Translations under genes and position numbers: made by a program
Source of the DNA: Neisseria polysaccharea ATCC 43768
GTDB taxonomy: Bacteria > Pseudomonadota > Gammaproteobacteria > Burkholderiales > Neisseriaceae
Direction: 5' to 3'
Assembly (NCBI GenBank): GCA_000176735.1
Contig: ADBE01000031.1
Span: forward strand, 1 to 57,670
DNA: 57,670 nucleotides
Notes under the pieces: generated by a model
Seen by the model: the letters and a program-made list of their open reading frames with translations, nothing else
Told to the model about the DNA's origin: nothing
Database searches by the model: none
Shown: piece after piece, positions 1-8,315 of the stretch
Layout of the letters: each line of letters begins with the position of its first letter
How positions within the stretch are numbered: position 1 is the stretch's first letter

Positions 1-45
1 TTTTTTGCAGAAAAACGACGATTCCTCATATATAACTTATTAAAA

Positions 46-773
46 GGAGCTGTCCTAGATAACTAGGACAAACTCGATTTTACTAATTGTTTTAAAATGG
101 AACAAGAACTTTTATCTCACTGTTGTTAAAACGCCATTCGCACTCCTTTAAATACAGCTCAAAATGCTCTTTGGGAATGCCGTTAAACTTGCGTAAATGA
201 CGTTTTGCCCGGTTCCAAAAGTTCTCAATTCCATTGATATGGTTTTGTCGTTCGGCAAAATGTGTGCTGTGATTGATACGAAAACGAAGTTTCAGCGAAG
301 CTAAAATGGCTAAATTCACTCACATCCAATACATCATAGCTACGATAACAATCCGTATAAACAATGCTGTCAGGTTTCACTTGTTCACGGATAATAGGAA
401 ATAAAGTATTTGGTACAGTAACCGTATAAACTTTACCATTTCGCTTCAAAAGACCGGATACGGCGACTTTACCGGCAGCACCGCGACCGCGTTTACCTTT
501 GCGTTGTCCACCAAAATAACTTTCATCTGCTTCTACTTCGCCATCAAACATTTCCAAATGTGGACTGTTTTGATAAATAAGTAATCGTAAACGATGAAAA
601 TAATAGGCTGCGGTATTTTTATTAACGCCTACTAACTCTGCTGCTGTTCTTGCAGTTACACCTGCGACAAATAGCTCAATGAGTTTATTTTGTTTATACT
701 GGCTTAGACGAGTTTTTCTCATAGGGATAATTCTAACTTAATTTGAATTTCCCTGGTTATCTAGGACAGCCCC
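46..773 (-). mobile_element. IS1016-type insertion sequence (IS1595 family), degenerate
   Basis: The two ends carry near-perfect inverted repeats: GGAGCTGTCCTAGATAAC at 46-63 and its complement, with GGGGC in place of GGAGC, at 756-773. They bracket a transposase broken into two frames on the minus strand. Size of about 0.73 kb and end sequence fit IS1016. The eight bases outside the ends do not match, so no target duplication is visible; either the boundary is slightly different or one flank was later rearranged. Confidence 0.85.
75..722 (-). pseudogene. IS1016 transposase, broken by several indels
   Basis: The N-terminal part (225-722) reads an IS1595/ISXO2-like transposase: a helix-turn-helix start (TARTAAELVGVNKNTAAYYF) followed by ADESYFGGQRKGKRGRG with the acidic DDE-type residues, then SIVYTDCYRSYDVLDV. 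The C-terminal third (IENFWNRAKRHLRKFNGI) continues in another frame from about position 300, because roughly 22 bases containing two CGAAG copies (about 285-306) seem inserted. Relative to the IS1016 protein as I remember it, about four codons are also missing after TVTVPNT, and one base is missing near 105-112, which moves the last residues (ILKQLVKSSLS) out of frame. It should be inactive. Confidence 0.85.
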
Positions 774-840
774 TAACTTAAACTCAACAAGTAGCATGTG
801 TGCGGAACGCACGTATGCGGTTCTCAAGGTTTGAGCTAAG

Positions 841-878
841 AGACCGTCTGAAAACAGAAAACCCGTTTCAGACGGTCT
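841..878. terminator. DUS-like inverted repeat (GACCGTCTGAA variant)
   Basis: AGACCGTCTGAA at 841-852 pairs with TTCAGACGGTCT at 867-878. The core differs from the AT-DUS by A for G at the second position. It separates the IS element from the toxin fragment. Confidence 0.5.
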
Positions 879-895
879 TAGTTTGATGTCATTGA

Positions 896-1357
896 GCCAG
901 CGGGTTACAAAGCGTAGTCAATGCCGCTGCGCCTTATGCCTCAGAAGCAATAGGCAGGACATTCGGCCACGGTGAAAACAGAAACGAAACCGCCCAGGCA
1001 ATCGGACATTTCCTTTTAGGTGCAACTATCGCTCGCGTCAACGGTGGTAATTTTGCTGCCGGCGGCTTGGCAGCAGTTGCAGCTGAAAAGGCAGCGGAAC
1101 ATCTTGTTCAACAGTATAACGATGGTAAAACCGCAATCGATCCGCAAACAGGCGAGTTCAATGCCAACCTGCTGCCGGAACATATTAAAGAAGAAATCAA
1201 ATCAAAGAGCGGGGTGATTGCATCACTGACGGGAGCGGCCGTGGGCGGCACGCCGATAGACGTGCAAATCTGAGGGTCGGTCGGACAGAATGGAGTAGAG
1301 AATAATTTAGTGGGTATATCATATGTTGTATTGACAGCTTTTTCGCATACTCACTGA
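896..1357 (+). pseudogene. TpsA/CdiA-type haemagglutinin fragment with pre-toxin VENN module
   Basis: An open frame without a start codon begins at 896 after a stop and reads NAAAPYASEAIGRTFGHGEN, then ATIARVNGGNFAAGGLAAVA and AEKAAEHLVQQYNDGKTAID. This is the alanine/glycine-rich region that precedes toxin domains in two-partner-secreted haemagglutinins and CdiA-type proteins. A TGA at 1271-1273 interrupts it, but the same frame continues as GSVGQNGVENNLVGISYVV to a TGA at 1355-1357, so the VENN motif lies just past the premature stop. No toxin domain follows. It is best seen as a silent or decayed C-terminal cassette. Assignment to the PT-VENN family is by motif; TpsA rather than MafB parentage is inference. 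Confidence 0.7.
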
Positions 1358-1465
1358 TTTTTTAAAATCTTTTTACATGTTATAGAAATTTCGGTGTGGG
1401 AAAGTGATAAAAGTTTTAGGTTGTGTATGTGTCGCAGCATTAAGACCTTATCTAAGATATGAATA

Positions 1466-3121
1466 TTAGCCTAGAGTTTCAAAGAGAATGCGGCAAAGGC
1501 TTAAGGAGTCAGGTTTTGCTTTCTGACGATGGCGCGGATAACGGTACGGTTGGGGTGGAGGGCGTGGCGCAGGCGTTTTGAGAGGGGGGTGGGGCAAACC
1601 TAGGATTTCGGCTGCAATGGCGGCGGCGCATATGGGGGCGGTGGCGAGTCCGCGGGTGCCGTGCGCGGTGTTGGCGTAGGCATTAGGCAGATATGGGCAT
1701 GGGGCGTCGATGCGGTAGTTTTTGTCCAGCGCAAGTTTGGCGTAAGTTTGTTGCATGGCGGCAATGTCGCTGAGTGCGCCGACGATGGGCAGATGGTCGG
1801 GACTGTCGCAGCGCATGGCGGCGTGCCCTTGGTGTTTTTGGGGGTTTGGGTTGGCGGCGAACAATGATTCGGCAAGGGCGGGGTTAAGGTGTGCCAATGC
1901 TTGGCGGTTTGAGGTTTCTTCGGCGTCGTTCCATCCGGTATGGCTGCTGTTGGGAATAAAACTCGCGCCGTAGCAGTGCAGTCCGTGCCACGACGGGCTG
2001 ATGTAGCTTTCGCCTGAAACGGCGCAACGCAGTTGTTCGGAAAACGGGGTGGACGGTGTGAGGCCGGTTTGTCCGCGTATTTGCCTGAGGGGCAGGGCGG
2101 CGAGGTTGGTTTCGGGCAGGCAGGGGCTGTGCGCGCCGGTGCAGTAGATGATGTGTGTGGCGGAAAATATGCCGTTTGGCGTGCTTGCAATCCACTTTTC
2201 CCCGTCGTGGGAAATGTCGGTTAACGGTGTGTCTTCGTGCAGTCCGATCAGCGGATGGCTGAGGAGGGCGCGGACGAATGCGGGCGGATTGAGCCATACG
2301 CCGTGCTGCCAAAACAGTCCGCATAATGGTTCGGCGTAGGGGGTGTTCAGCGGGATACCGGCGATTTTTTCGGCTTCTGCCTGCGTGATGCTGCGGTAGA
2401 GGTGGTTATGGTGTTTTTGCAAACCCAATTCGTGATTGCGTTGTTGTTCGGTGCGGCTGTAATTGAGGTGGATGATGCCGTTTCCGCCCCATGTGTCGGA
2501 GTCGGGCAAGATGTGTTCGAGCAGGCGTTTGGTGTAGCCGTAACCGGCAATCAGCAGTTCGGTCTGTTCGGTGTCGTGCGGCGAGATTTTGGCGTAGAGC
2601 AGCCCTTGGCGGTTGCCGCTGGCGGCTTGGGCAGCTTTTCGGGCTTCCAATACGGTAACGGAAATGCCGTGTGATGCTAAGGCGTGGGCGGTCGATGCGC
2701 CGGATATGCCCGCTCCGATAACGAGAATGTGTTCCGGTTTTTGCCGTTCGGATGTTTGTGGAAGTGCAAACCAGGGTTTGTCGGACTTGCTTTCGGTTTG
2801 CGGGATGGCTTCGGTCTGCCAGGAAATGTGGTGGAAGTGTTCGTGCAGGCGGCGGGTGCGTGAAGGGGGAACCAGCCAGAAGCGGACATCGGGCAGGATG
2901 TGTTCGATGAGGTTGATGCTGTCGAACTGGAGGCACTGCGTTGCCTGATCCAAACGGTGCTTCAGACGGCATTCCGCGTCTGAAGCATCTTGTGCGGTTT
3001 GAAAATCGGGAATCTGATTATCGGGGAGGCAGATAATCAGGTTGAGTGGGGGGGTGGGTTTGCGGATGGCTTGGTCGAGTGTGCGGATGTCGGGAACGCC
3101 GTCCCATACGAGATTGTCCAT
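1466..3121 (-). CDS. mnmC: MnmC oxidase domain: FAD-dependent cmnm5s2U34 tRNA oxidoreductase
   Basis: A 551-residue FAD enzyme of the MnmC2/DAO family, which removes the carboxymethyl group from cmnm5(s2)U34 in tRNA to give nm5(s2)U34. The dinucleotide-binding motif GAGISGAST starts near residue 136, followed by EARKAAQAASGNRQG; the C-terminal part contains ANTAHGTRGLATAPICAAAI. The first ~130 residues lack a SAM-methyltransferase motif, so this is not the bifunctional enterobacterial form. The last ~40 residues are proline-rich and look wrong: removing one G from the G6 run at 1584-1589 gives LSKRLRHALHPNRTVIRAIV and a stop at 1501-1503, a typical MnmC tail. A one-base frameshift in this strain or assembly is likely. 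Confidence 0.85.
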   Translation of the reverse strand: MDNLVWDGVPDIRTLDQAIRKPTPPLNLIICLPDNQIPDFQTAQDASDAECRLKHRLDQATQCLQFDSINLIEHILPDVRFWLVPPSRTRRLHEHFHHISWQTEAIPQTESKSDKPWFALPQTSERQKPEHILVIGAGISGASTAHALASHGISVTVLEARKAAQAASGNRQGLLYAKISPHDTEQTELLIAGYGYTKRLLEHILPDSDTWGGNGIIHLNYSRTEQQRNHELGLQKHHNHLYRSITQAEAEKIAGIPLNTPYAEPLCGLFWQHGVWLNPPAFVRALLSHPLIGLHEDTPLTDISHDGEKWIASTPNGIFSATHIIYCTGAHSPCLPETNLAALPLRQIRGQTGLTPSTPFSEQLRCAVSGESYISPSWHGLHCYGASFIPNSSHTGWNDAEETSNRQALAHLNPALAESLFAANPNPQKHQGHAAMRCDSPDHLPIVGALSDIAAMQQTYAKLALDKNYRIDAPCPYLPNAYANTAHGTRGLATAPICAAAIAAEILGLPHPPLKTPAPRPPPQPYRYPRHRQKAKPDSLSLCRILFETLG

Positions 3122-3240
3122 ATCAATGCCGTCTGAAATGTGGGTTTGAATATCGGTATCGGGATAAAGCTGTTAAAATACGCGCCGTTTGAAGGCACGC
3201 CTGCGCCTGCCGGATATTGTATGCCGAACCGAGGTGTTTT

Positions 3241-3600
3241 TTGAATAATATTCCTGTTGAAATCCGTTTGTTGAAAAACCGTACCGTGTTGGTTTTGACT
3301 TATGGGGACGAACCTAAAAGTCTGCCTGCCGAATTTTTACGCGTCTATTCGCCGAGTGCGGAAGTGCGCGGACACGGCGTGGGACAGGATGTTTTGCAGA
3401 CCGGCAAGGCGGATGTCCAAATCACGGATTTGCAGCCTGTCGGACAGTATGCGCTGAAAATCAGTTTTTCGGACGGGCACGACAGCGGTCTTTACGATTG
3501 GGCGTATCTGCACCGACTGGCATACGGATACGATGCAATGTGGCAGGAATATTTGGACAAATTGGCGGCGGCGGGCGCGTCGCGTTTTGAAGAGAAATAA
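3241..3600 (+). CDS. DUF971 / GBBH-like N-terminal domain protein
   Basis: About 119 residues from TTG at 3241 (NNIPVEIRLLKNRTVLVLTY), chosen because GAGG lies at 3231-3234, six bases upstream; an in-frame TTG at 3217 would add eight residues. The conserved DUF971 features are visible: LPAEFLRVYSPSAEVRGHG near the start and YALKISFSDGHDSGLYDWAY before the end. The fold is the small zinc-binding N-terminal domain of gamma-butyrobetaine hydroxylase; the stand-alone form has no firmly known role. It lies about 50 bases upstream of ubiE in the same direction, so co-transcription is likely. Confidence 0.85.
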   Translation: MNNIPVEIRLLKNRTVLVLTYGDEPKSLPAEFLRVYSPSAEVRGHGVGQDVLQTGKADVQITDLQPVGQYALKISFSDGHDSGLYDWAYLHRLAYGYDAMWQEYLDKLAAAGASRFEEK

Positions 3601-3653
3601 GACCGGTCGGATGGCAATCTGACGGGCAACGGTATCAGAGAGGTGGTTAGAAT

Positions 3654-4391
3654 ATGGGCGGACAGAAAACGCATTTCGGGTTCAGTACGGTCAACGAAGA
3701 CGAAAAAGCCGGAAAAGTGGCGGAAGTGTTCCACTCCGTCGCCAAAAACTACGACATTATGAACGATGTCATGTCGGCAGGGCTGCACAGGGTGTGGAAG
3801 CATTTCACCATCAACACGGCGCACCTGAAAAAAGGTGATAAAGTGTTGGACATTGCGGGCGGTACGGGCGATTTGTCGCGCGGTTGGGCGAAACGGGTCG
3901 GCAAGGAAGGCGAGGTTTGGCTGACCGATATTAATTCTTCCATGCTGACCGTCGGGCGCGACCGTCTGTTGAACGAAGGCATGATTCTTCCCGTATCGCT
4001 TGCCGATGCGGAAAAACTGCCTTTCCCCGACAATTATTTCAACTTGGTTTCCGTGGCGTTCGGCTTGCGGAACATGACGCATAAAGATGCCGCGCTGAAA
4101 GAGATGTACCGTGTTTTGAAACCGGGCGGCACGTTGCTGGTGTTGGAGTTTTCCAAAATCTACAAACCTTTGGAAGGCGCGTATGATTTCTATTCGTTCA
4201 AGCTGCTGCCGGTCATGGGCAAACTGATTGCCAAAGATGCGGACAGCTACCAGTATCTCGCCGAGTCCATCCGTATGCACCCCGATCAGGAAACTTTGAA
4301 ACAGATGATGCTGGATGCAGGCTTTGACAGCGTGGATTATCACAATATGAGTGCGGGCATCGTCGCGCTGCATAAGGGCGTGAAATTTTAA
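3654..4391 (+). CDS. ubiE: UbiE/MenG C-methyltransferase of quinone biosynthesis
   Basis: 245 residues, normal length. It methylates 2-polyprenyl-6-methoxy-1,4-benzoquinol (and demethylmenaquinol where present) using SAM. The SAM motif [10 protein letters not shown] lies at about residues 66-75, and the UbiE signatures [17 protein letters not shown] (about 33-49) and FGLRNM with YRVLKPGG are present. A DUS inverted-repeat terminator follows 20 bases after the stop. Confidence 0.97.
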   Translation: MGGQKTHFGFSTVNEDEKAGKVAEVFHSVAKNYDIMNDVMSAGLHRVWKHFTINTAHLKKGDKVLDIAGGTGDLSRGWAKRVGKEGEVWLTDINSSMLTVGRDRLLNEGMILPVSLADAEKLPFPDNYFNLVSVAFGLRNMTHKDAALKEMYRVLKPGGTLLVLEFSKIYKPLEGAYDFYSFKLLPVMGKLIAKDADSYQYLAESIRMHPDQETLKQMMLDAGFDSVDYHNMSAGIVALHKGVKF

Positions 4392-4411
4392 ACGGACTGC
4401 CTGTGAAACCA

Positions 4412-4445
4412 ATGCCGTCTGAACACGTTTCAGACGGCATTTTTG
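4412..4445 (+). terminator. Paired-DUS terminator after ubiE
   Basis: ATGCCGTCTGAA (4412-4423) and TTCAGACGGCAT (4429-4440) form a 12-bp stem followed by a T run. Confidence 0.85.
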
Positions 4446-4524
4446 TGTTTCTTGAGACAAAGGTTTTAAATCTTAAAAATTAATTTACATATATATCAAT
4501 AATTTATAAGCTTTTTAAAAAATA

Positions 4525-4566
4525 GGAACAATTATCATTTGCAAGATTGGGAGATGTCTGTATAAT
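4525..4566 (+). promoter_or_regulatory. Sigma-70 promoter with possible Fur box
   Basis: TTGCAA at 4539-4544 and TATAAT at 4561-4566 are 16 bases apart, a strong sigma-70 arrangement 45 bases before the next start. The stretch AACAATTATCATTTGCA overlapping the -35 contains ATTATCATT, matching half of a Fur 19-mer. The promoter is clear; the Fur site is a suggestion only. Confidence 0.6.
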
Positions 4567-4610
4567 GCAGTCAATCCAGTAAACAACGCAGCAGACGAAA
4601 GGAGGGAAAA

Positions 4611-5084
4611 ATGCCGGAAAGTATTTTTAAACAGATTTCCCTTGATATTTTGAAACTGCATCGGGATTCTGTTTATTCGCTGCTTGCCACTTCCGGCTGC
4701 AACTGTCAGGTGCATGAAGCGGCGTATGTCAACATCGACGGCAAATATTATATTTCGCTTTCATGCGAGCCCGAGGTGGGGGAAGTTAAAACAGGCATTT
4801 TGCTGATTGAGGATGAAAGCCGCAACCTTCGTTTGAGCTGGGTCGGCAGTGCGCGGGAGCTTGACCGCAAGGATAGTGCCTACAAACGCGCCCTGTCCGC
4901 GTTGTCCAGAAAGCTGGGGCGGTGTAAGGACAAGCTGCATACGGCGGTTCAACCGTTTCTGTTGGAGCTGGTACCGGAGAAAGGCAGATTTTCTGTCGGC
5001 GATGAAGAAGTTTGGATTTCTCGAAACGATTTAGTGAGGGCTTTATATCCTGTCGGATACAGTATGCGGCAGGCAATGTTGTAG
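4611..5084 (+). CDS. HugZ-like FMN-binding split-barrel protein
   Basis: 157 residues preceded by an excellent ribosome site (AAGGAGG, 4600-4606). The arrangement resembles the PNPOx-like split barrel of the HugZ haem-utilisation family: RDSVYSLLATS near residue 20, a strand KYYISLSCEPEV, LLIEDESRNLRLSWVGSARE around residue 65-85 and FLLELVPEKGRFSVG near 120. Such proteins bind FMN or haem, and HugZ degrades haem. A link to iron is supported by the possible Fur box on its promoter. It is shorter than full HugZ and lacks an obvious C-terminal haem-binding tail, so the activity is uncertain. Confidence 0.65.
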   Translation: MPESIFKQISLDILKLHRDSVYSLLATSGCNCQVHEAAYVNIDGKYYISLSCEPEVGEVKTGILLIEDESRNLRLSWVGSARELDRKDSAYKRALSALSRKLGRCKDKLHTAVQPFLLELVPEKGRFSVGDEEVWISRNDLVRALYPVGYSMRQAML

Positions 5085-5119
5085 ATTTAAAGTTTTGGTA
5101 GTGGTTTGTGTTCCTTTTG

Positions 5120-5147
5120 CGCCCCTTTCCCAAGGGGCGATTTTTTT
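5120..5147 (+). terminator. Rho-independent terminator
   Basis: CGCCCCTT (5120-5127) pairs with AAGGGGCG (5132-5139) around a TCCC loop, followed by A and seven T. Confidence 0.85.
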
Positions 5148-5173
5148 GCACGCGTGTTGGCGGCAAAGGAAAA

Positions 5174-5204
5174 ATGCCGTCTGAAACCGGTGTTCGGACG
5201 GCAT
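5174..5204. terminator. Paired-DUS hairpin between convergent genes
   Basis: ATGCCGTCTGAA at 5174-5185 pairs with TTCGGACGGCAT (one variant base) at 5193-5204. It lies 15 bases beyond the folK stop and can end transcription from both sides. Confidence 0.7.
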
Positions 5205-5218
5205 TTCCGTGTGGCGGA

Positions 5219-5713
5219 TTATTCTTCGGGCAAAAGGCGGATACCTTGATTGCCGAGCTGTTTTGACAATTCGGTAACCCTTCCGTGTTTTCCCAAAATA
5301 AAATCAGGGAGGATTTCTGCCAAAGGGCGTATGACGAAACTGCGTTCGTGCGCGCGCGGATGCGGCAGGGTAAGGCGGGGGTCGTCGCTGGAGATGCCGT
5401 CAAAGTCGATAATGTCCAAATCCAATGTGCGCGGCGCGTTGCGGAAGCTGCGTTCGCGTCCGAAATCAGCCTCGATACGGTTGAGTTCGGCAAGCAGGGC
5501 AATGCCGTCCAGAGTGGTGGAAACGGTGCAGACGGCATTGACGAAATCGGGCTGATTGTCGTAACCGACGGGCGCGGTCATATACAGTGAGGAAGCCTGT
5601 TTAAGACGGATGTCAGGATGGGACGACAGCGTGTCCAATGCGGCGCGTACCTGTTGGGCAGGGTTTTCAAGATTACTGCCCAGGGCGATGACGGCAAAAT
5701 GTCTGTTGTTCAT
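5219..5713 (-). CDS. folK: 6-hydroxymethyl-7,8-dihydropterin pyrophosphokinase (HPPK)
   Basis: 164 residues, usual HPPK length. It transfers pyrophosphate from ATP to hydroxymethyldihydropterin in folate synthesis. Visible features: ALGSNLENP at the N-terminus, SSLYMTAPVGYDNQPDFVNA, and the metal/ATP signature RNAPRTLDLDIIDFDG near residue 95-105 with the two catalytic Asp, then LTLPHPRAHERSFVIRPLAE. It is the last gene of a minus-strand group mnmM-sirB2-folK. Confidence 0.96.
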   Translation of the reverse strand: MNNRHFAVIALGSNLENPAQQVRAALDTLSSHPDIRLKQASSLYMTAPVGYDNQPDFVNAVCTVSTTLDGIALLAELNRIEADFGRERSFRNAPRTLDLDIIDFDGISSDDPRLTLPHPRAHERSFVIRPLAEILPDFILGKHGRVTELSKQLGNQGIRLLPEE

Positions 5714-5722
5714 AACGGTGTT

Positions 5723-6097
5723 TCAGAAAGGCAGGACTTTGGTTTTGGCAAGGTAAACGATGCAGGCGACGCAACACATGGCGAGCAGGTAAACAGTGTA
5801 GAACTTGGTCGAACGAGGACGGGCGCGCATCATCATCATACCCAATGCGATATAGGCGAGCAGAAGCAGGATTTTTGTACCGAGCCATGGTGCGTTGAAC
5901 GGGGAGAAATGGGTAATTTTCATCAGCCACAATCCCGTAAACAGCAGCATGGTGTCGTTGAGGTGGGGCAGTGCCTTCCAAAAGCCCGCCAAGGGTTTTT
6001 CGGGATTTTTCCAAAGCAGGAAAAAGCGGATGTTGAATACCAAAATGGTAACGGTAACGAAGATTTGGTGGCTGTATTTGACAAACAGATACTGCAT
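5723..6097 (-). CDS. SirB2-family inner-membrane protein
   Basis: 124 residues with four hydrophobic segments: around IFVTVTILVFNIRFFLLW, TMLLFTGLWLMKITHF, TKILLLLAYIALGMMMM and YTVYLLAMCCVACIVYL. The conserved HLND and the RFFLLW/WLGTK positions match the SirB (invasion gene regulator) family, whose biochemical role is unknown. It ends 10 bases before folK and starts 53 bases after mnmM, so it is probably in an operon with both. Confidence 0.8.
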   Translation of the reverse strand: MQYLFVKYSHQIFVTVTILVFNIRFFLLWKNPEKPLAGFWKALPHLNDTMLLFTGLWLMKITHFSPFNAPWLGTKILLLLAYIALGMMMMRARPRSTKFYTVYLLAMCCVACIVYLAKTKVLPF

Positions 6098-6150
6098 GGT
6101 CGGCTCTTATCAAAATAAGGGTTGGAATCGGCTTATTTTACCGCAAACAT

Positions 6151-6717
6151 TTATTTTTGACGTAACTTTTCAAATGCCAACAGATAGGGTGGGTTGTTTT
6201 TCCGGTTGGTAAAGCCGTAACGCAAAACGGCAAACTGTTCTTGAGGCAGGTTTTTTGCCCATTGTCCGACGGCTTCTGCTTCCTGCTTTCCGTTTTCGTG
6301 TCCCGGATAGAGGATGGCAATAAGCATACCGTTTTCTTTCAGTAGGGATAAGGTGGCAGAAAGGGCGGCAATGCTGGTTTCCTTGTCGGTGGTCAGATTC
6401 TTGTCGCCTCCGGGCAGCCAGCCGAAATTGAAAACGGCTGCATCCAGCGGCTCCGGAATATATTGCTTCAGGTTTTCATGTCCGTCCAAGATGAGCCGTA
6501 CATTGCTGTAACCTGCTTCCTGCAGACGGCATCGGGTGTTGTTCAGGGCTTGGGGCTGGACATCGAATGCCCACACTTTTCCCCGGATGCCTACGGTTTG
6601 TGCGAGGAAAAGGGTGTCGTGTCCGTTGCCAGCGGTGCCGTCCAAAGCATTGCCGCCTTCGGGAAGTGCCTGCCGCAAAAGGCAATGGGCGAATGGAAGG
6701 ATGTTTTTCAATAACAT
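6151..6717 (-). CDS. mnmM: MnmM/YtqB-type SAM methyltransferase (tRNA U34 nm5 to mnm5)
   Basis: 188 residues, the compact class of methyltransferase once called putative rRNA methylase YtqB. SAM motif DGTAGNGHDTLFLA starts at residue 26; the family signature FNFGWLPGGDKNLTT follows near residue 95, and YPGHENGKQEAEAV near 145. Bacillus MnmM methylates nm5s2U34 to mnm5s2U34. The meningococcal MnmC here has only its oxidase domain, so this gene is a good candidate for the missing methylation step. Function by family; the pairing is inference. Confidence 0.8.
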   Translation of the reverse strand: MLLKNILPFAHCLLRQALPEGGNALDGTAGNGHDTLFLAQTVGIRGKVWAFDVQPQALNNTRCRLQEAGYSNVRLILDGHENLKQYIPEPLDAAVFNFGWLPGGDKNLTTDKETSIAALSATLSLLKENGMLIAILYPGHENGKQEAEAVGQWAKNLPQEQFAVLRYGFTNRKNNPPYLLAFEKLRQK

Positions 6718-6741
6718 TTTGAAATGCCGTCTGAAAATAAA

Positions 6742-6770
6742 AATACCTTACCGTTGTCCGGTAAGGTATT
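6742..6770 (-). terminator. Terminator of hfq (minus strand)
   Basis: AATACCTTACC (6742-6752) and GGTAAGGTATT (6760-6770) form an 11-bp stem; on the minus strand it is followed by TTTATTTT and a single DUS. Confidence 0.85.
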
Positions 6771-6801
6771 GAAAGATATGACACGTCATGCTTCGTGCGG
6801 A

Positions 6802-7095
6802 TTATTCGGCAGGCTGCTGGACGGTTTCCACTTGGACAAGGGTCGAAGCCGGTGCGGCTTGGGGTTTGTTTTCATGTTGGAGGTTGACGGAGCGAGCCGG
6901 TACGATGGTGGAAATGGCGTGTTTGTAAACCATTTGGGTTACGGAAGTGTTTCTTAGAAGAACGACGTATTGGTCGAAAGATTCGACCTGACCTTGCAGT
7001 TTGATGCCGTTGACCAGGTAAATCGAAACCGGAACATGCTCTTTACGCAGGGCGTTCAGGAAGGGATCTTGCAACATTTGTCCTTTAGCTGTCAT
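6802..7095 (-). CDS. hfq: RNA chaperone Hfq
   Basis: 97 residues from the ATG at 7095. Sm1 motif: [20 protein letters not shown], then [14 protein letters not shown]; Sm2 motif: [11 protein letters not shown] with the KHAI RNA-binding residues. The C-terminal tail is short and rich in Gln/Ala/Val. It forms a hexamer that pairs small RNAs with mRNAs and influences many neisserial transcripts. The frame is open further upstream, but the conserved start [10 protein letters not shown] fixes the N-terminus. It lies 128 bases behind pbpG in the same direction. Confidence 0.98.
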   Translation of the reverse strand: MTAKGQMLQDPFLNALRKEHVPVSIYLVNGIKLQGQVESFDQYVVLLRNTSVTQMVYKHAISTIVPARSVNLQHENKPQAAPASTLVQVETVQQPAE

Positions 7096-7223
7096 ATTTT
7101 TAACTCCGTTATTATGATTGTGAAATCGGGCAGAAGCCCTGTGCGTGTCGAATTGTAGCCTTGAATAGGAAAAATTACCAATTTTTTTTGTGTTTGGGCG
7201 GTTTTCCGCCGGGCATTTGTATG

Positions 7224-8162
7224 TTAGGAGCGTTGCTGCAGCATCCACGATTCGATTTTGCGGGCGTCGTTGACCCGCGTGGCGGATGTGGGCGAGTTCA
7301 GCAATACGATGGTAACGGGTTGGTTTTGAATGTTGGCTTTGACAACCATAGACCTGCCTGCTTCGCGTATGTAGCCGGTTTTCTGCAATTCGATGTTCCA
7401 CATGCCTTCCCTGACCAGAGCATTGGAGTTTTTGTAGTTCTGCTGCCCGTTTTTGGTCTGTACCGAGGCGTAGTTGGAAGTCGAGTTGGTGCGGATTTGC
7501 GGATATTGGGCGGCAGCGTTGACCATGAGGCTCAGGTCTTTGGCGGTGGAAACGTTTTGGAAGTTGAGTCCGGTCGGTTCGTAAAAGCGGCTGCTGTACA
7601 TGCCCAGGCTTTGGGCTTTACGGTTCATGGCGGCGACAAATGCGCCCATGCCGCCGGGGTAGGTTCTGCCCAATGCATGGGTGGCGCGGTTTTCGCTGCT
7701 CATCAGGCTCAGGTGCAGCAGTTCTTTGCGTGTAAGTGCCGTACCTATGGCAAGACGGCTGCCGGTTCCTTTGAGGCGGTCGATTTCGTCGGGCGTGATG
7801 GTAACGGTTTCGTTCATGTCCAAGTTTGCATCCAAAACGACCATCGCGCTCATGAGCTTGGAAATGGAGGCGATGGGCATAATCCTGTCGGCGTTTTTCT
7901 GATACAGTATCTGTCCGGTTTTGTTGTTGACGACCAGTGCGGATTGGGAGGACAGAATCAGACCGCTTGTGATGGCTTGGGTGTTGGTGGGGTGTATCGT
8001 GCTTTCGGCGAATATTTCTATCGGATCGGAGGAGGTAAGCATGTTCTGTTCTAAAAATTGCCCTAAAATGTCGGTGTCCGCGAAAAGTCGGGCGGAGGGC
8101 AGTAGGAAAGCCAAACCGAGGAGCAGGGCGGGGCGCAGGTGTTTCAGTGGGCAGGTGGGCAT
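7224..8162 (-). CDS. pbpG: Low-molecular-mass penicillin-binding protein (PBP7/PbpG-type D,D-endopeptidase)
   Basis: 312 residues from ATG at 8162, giving a signal peptide ([19 protein letters not shown]). Three active-site motifs of the S11 family are in order: SISK (Ser at about residue 99), SEN ([12 protein letters not shown]) and KTG ([12 protein letters not shown]). It would hydrolyse D-Ala-D-Ala or meso-DAP-D-Ala cross-links in the periplasm. An in-frame ATG at 8231 would put charged residues before the signal peptide and is unlikely. It corresponds to the gonococcal PBP4 type by family. Confidence 0.9.
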   Translation of the reverse strand: MPTCPLKHLRPALLLGLAFLLPSARLFADTDILGQFLEQNMLTSSDPIEIFAESTIHPTNTQAITSGLILSSQSALVVNNKTGQILYQKNADRIMPIASISKLMSAMVVLDANLDMNETVTITPDEIDRLKGTGSRLAIGTALTRKELLHLSLMSSENRATHALGRTYPGGMGAFVAAMNRKAQSLGMYSSRFYEPTGLNFQNVSTAKDLSLMVNAAAQYPQIRTNSTSNYASVQTKNGQQNYKNSNALVREGMWNIELQKTGYIREAGRSMVVKANIQNQPVTIVLLNSPTSATRVNDARKIESWMLQQRS

Positions 8163-8240
8163 TTTTGATTCCGTATTTTTGAATATTGGCGTTATTTTGT
8201 TGAAAAAACAGCCATCTGTAAAGTATGTCATCTGACAGGA

Positions 8241-8262
8241 GACTGCCCGTAGGCGGGCGGTC
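8241..8262. other. GC-rich hairpin upstream of pbpG
   Basis: GACTGCCCG (8241-8249) and CGGGCGGTC (8254-8262) can form a nine-pair stem with one G-U pair, followed by TTGTTGTGTTTT. No plus-strand gene precedes it, so its role is unclear. Confidence 0.35.
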
Positions 8263-8315
8263 TTGTTGTGTTTTGGGGGTTGGGTTTTATAACATTCTGT
8301 TTTTAAATCGGAACA

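Noticed and set aside
38-781. Target-site duplication around IS1016
   Set aside because: The eight bases on each side (TATTAAAA and TAACTTAA) do not match.
6802-7401. Extended Hfq of 199 residues
   Set aside because: Only the last 97 residues are Hfq; the upstream part lacks coding character.
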